From Flavobacteriales bacterium (GTDB lineage Bacteria; Bacteroidota; Bacteroidia; Flavobacteriales_D; Parvicellaceae): DNA of 5,285 nucleotides. Shown here piece after piece: positions 1 to 4,359 of the stretch. A program made the translations under genes and the position numbers. Each line of letters starts with the position of its first letter. Position 1 is the first letter of the stretch. The stretch covers positions 1 through 5,285 of the forward strand of contig WFNC01000558.1 of the NCBI GenBank assembly GCA_015488785.1. Reading direction: 5' to 3'. Under the pieces are notes generated by a model. The model had not been told where the DNA came from and did no database searches. It was given only the letters and a program-made list of their open reading frames with translations.

Positions 1-266
1 CAAATATATACTCAAAGGAAATAGCTTTACGATTTTTTAAGTTATTATTTTTATGAAATTTTCTAAACCGACTGAAAAAAAACTCTTGATTTCATGTCAG
101 ATAAATAATTTTATTGCCTTATAATTTTCTTCTACTCAACCATCCTATTAACTTGGCTTTCTGAAGTAAACGCATAACTGATTCTAAACATAATTACTCG
201 CATGATTTGTGTTTATCTGTTAAAAACACAAGATTTAAAATTATTCTTCAGAAAACATTAGTTTAC
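1..266. other. AT-rich non-coding stretch, no gene seen
   Basis: All three plus-strand frames that are open at base 1 stop within about 54 bases, and stop codons are dense on both strands, so no partial gene is supported. A short tail of an upstream gene (fewer than 18 residues) cannot be excluded. The only structure seen is an AT-rich hairpin at 207-231, described separately. Confidence 0.6.
207..231. other. AT-rich 8-bp hairpin upstream of the lipoprotein gene
   Basis: The arms TTGTGTTT (207-214) and AAACACAA (224-231) are perfectly complementary around a 9-base loop. No T-run follows on either strand, so it is not a usual intrinsic terminator. It lies about 60 bases before the promoter of the lipoprotein gene and could be an operator. 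In DNA this AT-rich it could also be chance. Confidence 0.25.
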
Positions 267-298
267 TTTGTTTTTTAATAAATTTAACGATATACTTG
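267..298 (+). promoter_or_regulatory. Bacteroidota-type promoter of the lipoprotein gene
   Basis: TTTG at 267-270 serves as the -33 element and TATACTTG at 291-298 as the -7 element. The latter matches TAnnTTTG at five of six fixed positions. The 20-base spacer is in the range seen for the primary sigma factor of this phylum. It ends 14 bases before the ATG at 313, which predicts a very short leader with no Shine-Dalgarno sequence. The fit is by eye. Confidence 0.5.
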
Positions 299-312
299 CG
301 TTAATAATTTTT

Positions 313-735
313 ATGAAAAAAATCACTATTATCATTAGCATTAATTGCTACAATTGGATTAGGAGCTGTAATCACTCCTAGCTGTAAAAAATACGAAGAA
401 GGTCCAGTAATCGCTTTAAAAAGTAAAAAAGCACGTATTTCTGGCGTTTGGAAATCAACAAAAGATGTAGATAAAGACGGAATAGTCACTTTAGCAGATG
501 CTAATGACAAATCTACAGTTGAGATAAAAAAAGATGGAACATTAATAATAAAGAGTAACGACCCTACGTTTGATTTCTCTTTTTCGGGAACATGGGCTTT
601 TTCTGACAAAAAAAATCTCTTGAGATGACATTTTCAGGAAACTCAGATAAATCTGAGATTATTTTGTTGAAAAACAAAGAAATGGGATTGAAAGATCAAA
701 ACGGAAATAAAACTTATTATGAAAAAGTAAATTAA
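313..735 (+). pseudogene. Lipocalin-like small lipoprotein, frame broken at two poly-A tracts
   Basis: The start at ATG 313 is followed by seven A's (316-322), and the literal frame stops after 22 codons. Dropping one A gives a good lipoprotein signal: MKKSLLSLALIAT, more hydrophobic residues, then ITPSC with Cys24 as the lipidation site. The main body runs in that shifted frame to a TGA at 625-area, just after an A8 tract (608-615). Restoring one A there continues to TAA 733-735, giving about 140 residues. The mature part starts CKKYEEG, then SGVWKST, a DVDKDGIVTLAD loop (residues 51-62) and beta-rich text with repeated Gly and aromatic residues, as in lipocalin-like lipoproteins of flavobacteria. 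It would sit in a membrane facing the periplasm or the cell surface; no ligand can be named. It has its own promoter and terminator. The broken frame may be a homopolymer sequencing error, slippage control or a young pseudogene. The reading of both corrected segments is certain; the family call is moderate. Confidence 0.65.
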
Positions 736-756
736 TCTTATCATAATCAATGTAAC

Positions 757-793
757 AAAAAAAGAGGCATTTTTTAAATGCCTCTTTTTTTTT
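757..793. terminator. Bidirectional intrinsic terminator
   Basis: The stem GAGGCAT (764-770) pairs with ATGCCTC (778-784) around a 7-base loop. It is flanked by A7 on the left (757-763) and T9 on the right (785-793), which lengthen the stem and give a U-tract on either strand. It lies between the converging lipoprotein gene (ends 735) and the minus-strand gene (ends 835), so it can end both transcripts. Confidence 0.9.
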
Positions 794-834
794 GTTTTAG
801 AAATAATACCAAAACGATCTAAATCGATACGCTA

Positions 835-1131
835 TCAGAAGAAGCGATCCAAATCGATAAACATTTGAGAGAATAAGACAATGAGAATTAGTAGAATGAC
901 GATTAATCGGATGCTTGACCACTTTTCGGACCTTGCTGATTTTCGATTTACGTGATTTCTTTCGAATTTTAGGCGCATGCTCAAAGCCTCGTTAGATATT
1001 GTTTTGTTTTCTAAGGCTAATTCTTTTGCTATTCTTGATTTTCGAGCCTCCATGCGTTCTTTTTCGGCATCGTAATACATGGGCTGATAATCGAACTGTT
1101 TTGCTTTGAATAATTTTATTGGTGACTTCAT
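835..1131 (-). CDS. Short tail-anchored membrane protein of unknown function
   Basis: I chose the ATG at 1131, giving 98 residues. The frame also opens at a GTG at 1164 with 11 more residues, but the shorter form begins MKSPIKLFKAKQFDYQPMYY, like the short Bacteroidota proteins I recall that start with a basic stretch and an F-x-Y-x-P-x-Y-Y-D motif. The middle (about residues 20-65) is highly charged, rich in Glu, Lys and Arg, and probably helical. One hydrophobic segment near the C-terminus (IRLIVILLILIVLF, about residues 74-87) is followed by a short acidic and aromatic tail, so the protein should be held in the inner membrane with its bulk in the cytoplasm. There is no signal peptide and no catalytic motif. 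Similar proteins have, as I recall, been labelled riboflavin synthase beta subunit in some genomes. Nothing here resembles lumazine synthase, and I would not carry that name over. It converges on the lipoprotein gene and diverges from rbfA. Confidence 0.75.
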   Translation of the reverse strand: MKSPIKLFKAKQFDYQPMYYDAEKERMEARKSRIAKELALENKTISNEALSMRLKFERNHVNRKSARSEKWSSIRLIVILLILIVLFSQMFIDLDRFF

Positions 1132-1229
1132 ATTCTTATATGCTGGTTTAGCTGTAAAATGCACAACGTATTATGTACAATGATATTTTCAATGTAAAAA
1201 TACACGTTTTAAATCTAATTTTATTTATC

Positions 1230-1372
1230 GCGTTAGGGACAGTAGCGTTAGCTTTTTGAATTTTAAATTAGTTAGACTTTGCTAAAAAGAGCGACTTTAG
1301 AAGCTCCTTTTTGGCTTAGTGTAACTTGTTTGAAATTCAAAAACTTTAAGCGGATTGCCCGTTTAAACGCCC
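1230..1372. repeat. Structured intergenic element, possibly a dispersed flavobacterial repeat
   Basis: GCGTTAG occurs twice 15 bases apart (1230-1236 and 1245-1251), with TAGGGACAGTAGCG spanning the two. A hairpin follows (1281-1315). Then come GCGGATTGCCC (1350-1360), a perfect 10-bp palindrome CGTTTAAACG (1360-1369) and a second GCCC. These GC-rich blocks, separated by A/T-rich text, recall an intergenic element I associate with flavobacterial genomes (GCG-TAGGGA-AGTAGCGG followed by hairpins and GCGGAT-GCCCG). That link is from memory and unverified. The orientation and the ends are uncertain. Confidence 0.35.
1281..1315. other. 12-bp hairpin with one bulge inside the intergenic element
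   Basis: The left arm GCTAAAAAGAGC (1281-1292) pairs with GCTCCTTTTTGGC (1303-1315) across a 10-base loop, with one bulged C and one G-U pair. The T-run lies inside the stem and is followed by GGCTTAG, so it does not look like a plain terminator. Its place between divergent genes also argues against that role. Confidence 0.55.
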
Positions 1373-1557
1373 TAAAAACAAAACTACAATACAGACTCAA
1401 AACAAATAGGTTTAAGATTTTTGAAATTTTCTTTTTCCAATTTTCCGAAAAGCTAATTGCATTGAATATCGCTATAATTTAGAAACAAAGGTATGAAAAA
1501 ACTTAGGGATTTGCGAATGGTAATTTAAGAACGGTGGATTTGAATAAATAAACGGAC

Positions 1558-1586
1558 TGTGATTTAGTATTTATATTGTATATTTG
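1558..1586 (+). promoter_or_regulatory. Promoter of the rbfA operon
   Basis: TATATTTG at 1579-1586 is a perfect match to the TAnnTTTG -7 element of Bacteroidota. A -33 element is only weakly present: TGTG at 1558-1561, 17 bases upstream. The box ends just five bases before the ATG of rbfA, which places the expected transcription start at or next to the start codon. Confidence 0.65.
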
Positions 1587-1591
1587 TGTTA

Positions 1592-1930
1592 ATGGCAAGT
1601 ATAAGACAAGAAAAAATATCGGGATTAATACAACAAGAATTAAGTATTATATTCCAAAAAGAGGCGCGTAACATTTGTATGGGCGCAATGGTAAGTGTAA
1701 CAATTGTTAGAGTTGCACCAGATTTATCGACGGCGAAAGTGTATTTAAGTATATTTGGGGCGAAAGATAAAGAGGCGGTAATTGGAAGTATAAAAGACAA
1801 TAAACATAAGGTAAAACATGCTTTGAGTCAGGTGATAAAAATGCAATTGAGAAAGACTCCTGATTTGTCTTTTTACATTGACGACTCGTTGGATTATGCT
1901 ATGGAAATTGATGCTTTATTAAAAAAATAA
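1592..1930 (+). CDS. rbfA: Ribosome-binding factor A
   Basis: This 112-residue protein has the family's usual size. RbfA binds the small ribosomal subunit late in assembly, helps mature the 16S rRNA 5' end and is needed for growth in the cold. The family pattern is clear: an N-terminal helix (RQEKISGLIQQELSIIF), then VSVTIVRVAPDLSTAKVYLS (residues 34-53), and LRKTPDLSFYIDDS (residues 86-99) before a short end with IDALLKK. The fold is a KH-like domain in which the usual GxxG is replaced by a kink of AxG type. Here that site appears to read A77-L78-S79, so the Gly is changed to Ser. I start at ATG 1592. The frame extends back to a GTG at 1586, but that codon overlaps the last base of the promoter box. 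It is the first gene of a tight operon, and the next gene starts one base after its stop. Confidence 0.95.
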   Translation: MASIRQEKISGLIQQELSIIFQKEARNICMGAMVSVTIVRVAPDLSTAKVYLSIFGAKDKEAVIGSIKDNKHKVKHALSQVIKMQLRKTPDLSFYIDDSLDYAMEIDALLKK

Positions 1931-1931
1931 G

Positions 1932-2702
1932 ATGAAATCATTTTTTAAATTCATATTAAATGTAGTTCCTCGTCCAATCTTGATTCGATTGAGTTACATT
2001 TTTAAATTCTTTGCTCCTTTTTTAATGAAAGGGGACAATGTAGAATGTACGGTTTGTGAGCATAAATTTAGAAAATTTTTGCCTTACGGCTACAACGATG
2101 GACAGAGAGACAACGTACTGTGTCCGTATGATTTAACGTTGGAGCGCCATCGTTTGATGTGGACTTATTTGAAAACAAAAAGCAATTTCTTTACCGATAA
2201 ACTAAAGGTAATGCACATTGCTCCTGAGCAGTGTTTTTACAAAACTTTTAGAGCTCAAGAAAATTTAGATTATACTACTGGAGATTTGGAATCACCTTTG
2301 GCAGATCTTCATTTTGATTTGCATAACATACCATTGGAGGACAATCTATATGACGTTATATTTTGCAATCATGTAATGGAACACGTAAAAGACGACGTAC
2401 AATGTATGAAAGAACTTTTGCGAATTATGAAGCCTGGAGGTTGGGGTATTTTGCAAGTTCCTGCTGATTATTCGAGAGATACAACTTACGAAGACCCTAC
2501 AATTACGGATCCTAAGGAAAGAGAAAAACATTTTGGTCAGTATGACCATGTTCGTTTATATGGAACTAACTATCCAGATGTGCTACGTTCGGCAGGATTT
2601 GAAGTAGAAGAATACGACTATAAGAAAGAATTGAAAGAAGAGGATTATAAGAGATATCGTTTTCAAGAAGATGAATTATTATACATTGTTCGAAAAAAAT
2701 AA
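1932..2702 (+). CDS. Class I SAM-dependent methyltransferase with N-terminal Cys motif
   Basis: This 256-residue cytosolic enzyme of the Methyltransf_11 type has an unknown substrate. The N-terminus (residues 1-31) is hydrophobic and basic and may lie against the membrane. Residues 39-42 are CTVC, followed by FRKFLPYG and by LCPYDLTLERHRL (63-75). This is the module that precedes the SAM fold in this family and looks like a small zinc site, but only three Cys (39, 42, 64) are seen. The SAM fold starts at VMHIAPEQCF (93-102), in which HIAPE replaces the usual glycine loop. It continues with DYTTGDL (113-119), D129 in FDLHNIPL, YDVIFCNHVMEHV (140-152) and MKPGGWGILQVP (166-177). A charged C-terminus contains HVRLYG (206-211), common in this family. 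It sits one base after rbfA and directly abuts tsaE, so it is surely co-transcribed with them. An RNA, protein or surface-sugar substrate is possible; the neighbours hint at translation but do not prove it. Confidence 0.85.
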   Translation: MKSFFKFILNVVPRPILIRLSYIFKFFAPFLMKGDNVECTVCEHKFRKFLPYGYNDGQRDNVLCPYDLTLERHRLMWTYLKTKSNFFTDKLKVMHIAPEQCFYKTFRAQENLDYTTGDLESPLADLHFDLHNIPLEDNLYDVIFCNHVMEHVKDDVQCMKELLRIMKPGGWGILQVPADYSRDTTYEDPTITDPKEREKHFGQYDHVRLYGTNYPDVLRSAGFEVEEYDYKKELKEEDYKRYRFQEDELLYIVRKK

Positions 2703-3128
2703 ATGAAAGGCGAGACTTTTCATATCGAAACAATTGAAGAATTAACTCCTGTAATTCAATCCTTAAAAAAACTATGTTCCGCTCATTCTATCTTTATTGT
2801 AGATGGAGAAATGGGAGCTGGTAAGACTACGCTGATTTCTAAAGTTTGCCTTGCCTTAGGGATAAAAGACAAACCTTCGAGTCCGACTTATAGTATTGTA
2901 AACACTTATTTTTCCGATGAGTTTGGAGAAATAAATCACTTTGACTTTTACCGCTTGGAAGACGAGAACGAAGCGATGGAAAGTGGCTTAGACGAACCGT
3001 TTTACAATGGGAGTATTTGCTTTATAGAATGGGCAGAAAAGATACAAAATATTTTACCAGAAAAAGTGGTAAACGTTAAAATTGAAGTTCTTGAAAATAA
3101 TCACCGAAAAATAAACATTACGCTATGA
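2703..3128 (+). CDS. tsaE: tRNA t6A biosynthesis ATPase TsaE
   Basis: TsaE is the small P-loop ATPase that works with TsaB and TsaD to transfer threonylcarbamoyl from its AMP ester to A37 of ANN-decoding tRNAs; its ATP hydrolysis resets the TsaBD complex. The 141-residue length is typical. Visible motifs are Walker A GEMGAGKTT (35-43), the switch-like SSPTYSIVN (59-67), HFDFYRL (79-85) and FIEWAEKI (107-114) with the family's Glu-Trp pair. All key positions look intact, so it should be active. The start ATG follows the methyltransferase stop with no gap, and the TGA overlaps the next start by four bases (ATGA). This arrangement favours translational coupling. The family is widely conserved and usually essential. 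Confidence 0.96.
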   Translation: MKGETFHIETIEELTPVIQSLKKLCSAHSIFIVDGEMGAGKTTLISKVCLALGIKDKPSSPTYSIVNTYFSDEFGEINHFDFYRLEDENEAMESGLDEPFYNGSICFIEWAEKIQNILPEKVVNVKIEVLENNHRKINITL

Positions 3129-4345
3129 TATCATCCGGAGACGCTCTAAAATCACTTGCACGAGAAGCTGCCTTAATGCCTCAAGAAGAAATGCTTGAAG
3201 TAGGAAAGAAGAAACAAAGCTTATTTATAGGAATACCTAGAGAAACAGAGTTTCAAGAACATAGAGTTGCTTTGGTTCCCGAAGCGGTGTCACTTTTGAT
3301 AAACAATGGTCATCGTGTATTGATAGAGAGTAATGCAGGTAAGAGTGCTAATTTTTCGGACAGAGATTACAGTGAAGCTGGAGCTCAAATTGCTTACTCG
3401 ACCAAAGATGTTTATGAGGCTGATATAATTCTAAAAATTGCTCCTCCCACAACGATGGAAATAGAGATGATGAAGCATAAACAGACGTTGTTTTCTGCAT
3501 TACAATTGTCTGTTCAACCTGCTAGTACATTGCGTAAGTTAATGGAAAAAAAAATTACAGCAATTGCTTGGGATTATGTAAAAGATGAAGAAGATATCTT
3601 TCCTATTATTCGTTCGATGGGGGAAATTGCGGGAACGACTTCTATACTTATTGCAGGAGAGTTACTTAGTAACGTTAATCAAGGTAAAGGACTTATGCTT
3701 GGAGGAGTAGCTGGAATAACCCCAACCGAAGTTGTCATAATTGGAGCTGGTACAGTTGGTCAATTTGCAACTAGAAGCGCTTTGGCATTGGGAGCATCGG
3801 TAAAGGTATTTGACAGTTCTGTTTATCGATTGAGAAGATTGCAAAGAGATTTGGGGCAACATATCTTTACTTCAGTGATTCAACCCAAAGTGCTTTCGAA
3901 AGCGCTGATGAGAGCCGACGTTGCTATTGGAGCATTGAGGGCTTCTTATGGTAGAACGCCATGTGTAGTAACGGAAGAAATGGTAGAAAACATGAAAAGT
4001 GGTTCGGTGATTATAGATGTAAGTATAGATCAAGGAGGGTGTTTTGCTACTTCAAAAGCTACTACACATCTAAAACCTACTTTTATAGAATATGATGTCA
4101 CACACTATTGTGTTTCTAATATTGCTTCTAGAGTTTCGAGAACAGCTTCTTATGCTTTGAGTAATATTTTTGCTCCTTTGGTTTTGGATATTGCTGATGG
4201 AGGTGGATGTGAAAAACTAATAAGAACTAACAAAGGTTTTAGGCATGGTGTTTACATTTATAATGGAACATTAACTTCTTCTTACTTAGGAGAAACTTAT
4301 ACCCTACCCTATAAGGATTTAGATTTATTGATTAGTGCATTTTAA
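3125..4345 (+). CDS. ald: Alanine dehydrogenase family protein (divergent Bacteroidota type)
   Basis: This 406-residue protein belongs to the AlaDH/PNT family. Canonical members reversibly oxidise L-alanine with NAD to pyruvate, NADH and ammonium. Family signs are FIGIPRETEFQEHRVALVPE (34-53) with R47, K104 in IILKIAPP, the Rossmann loop IGAGTVG (206-212) with D230 at the end of the next strand, VSIDQGGCFATS (299-310) with D302, and CVSNIASRVSRTASYAL (329-345). Two things differ from textbook AlaDH. A 33-residue N-terminal extension precedes the usual start. The catalytic His in the LxxxLHL segment is replaced by Gln127 (SALQLSV). The C-terminus (CEKLIRTNKGFRHGVYIYNG) also departs from the classical ALANKGW region while keeping the NKG core. 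Enzyme activity is therefore plausible but unproven. The start overlaps the tsaE stop by four bases. No terminator follows, and the next gene begins 14 bases on. Confidence 0.85.
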   Translation: MISSGDALKSLAREAALMPQEEMLEVGKKKQSLFIGIPRETEFQEHRVALVPEAVSLLINNGHRVLIESNAGKSANFSDRDYSEAGAQIAYSTKDVYEADIILKIAPPTTMEIEMMKHKQTLFSALQLSVQPASTLRKLMEKKITAIAWDYVKDEEDIFPIIRSMGEIAGTTSILIAGELLSNVNQGKGLMLGGVAGITPTEVVIIGAGTVGQFATRSALALGASVKVFDSSVYRLRRLQRDLGQHIFTSVIQPKVLSKALMRADVAIGALRASYGRTPCVVTEEMVENMKSGSVIIDVSIDQGGCFATSKATTHLKPTFIEYDVTHYCVSNIASRVSRTASYALSNIFAPLVLDIADGGGCEKLIRTNKGFRHGVYIYNGTLTSSYLGETYTLPYKDLDLLISAF

Positions 4346-4359
4346 AAAATTACAATAAA

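Larger units (their letters stand above)
1165..1578. other. Long intergenic region between divergent genes
   Basis: This region holds no convincing gene. A frame open from 1279 to 1482 begins with TTG, is rich in Lys, Phe and Ile, and runs through the hairpin element, so I treat it as spurious. The left part (1230-1372) is more GC-rich and structured than its surroundings and has its own entry. Bases 1380-1555 are AT-rich, and I see nothing in them beyond weak promoter-like strings. The minus-strand gene has no clear TAnnTTTG box here. Confidence 0.5.

Noticed and set aside
158..254. 9-bp inverted repeat TTTCTGAAG (158-166) and CTTCAGAAA (246-254)
   Set aside because: The arms are short, 79 bases apart and AT-rich, with no target-site duplication or linked gene; chance is enough.
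301..609. Minus-strand open frame opposite the lipoprotein gene
   Set aside because: It is antisense to a segment whose plus-strand reading has a lipoprotein signal and a coherent protein; the antisense product has no recognisable feature.
1281..1315. Hairpin with a T-run read as an intrinsic terminator
   Set aside because: The T-run is in the stem and is followed by GG, and the site lies between divergent genes where no transcript needs to end.
1470..1480. TATAAT-like string as a possible sigma-70 -10 box
   Set aside because: The phylum uses TAnnTTTG boxes, and a perfect one lies much closer to rbfA.
1279..1482. Plus-strand open frame of 67 codons in the intergenic region
   Set aside because: It starts with TTG, has no promoter box before it, is biased to Lys, Phe and Ile as random AT-rich DNA would be, and runs through the hairpin and palindrome of the intergenic element.
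1564..1800. Minus-strand open frame opposite rbfA
   Set aside because: It is a shadow of a well-supported gene and would also cover the operon promoter.
2346..2549. Minus-strand open frame inside the methyltransferase gene
   Set aside because: It is a shadow of conserved methyltransferase motifs on the plus strand.
3662..3862. Minus-strand open frame inside the alanine dehydrogenase gene
   Set aside because: It lies opposite the NAD-binding loop; the product is Ser-rich with no pattern.
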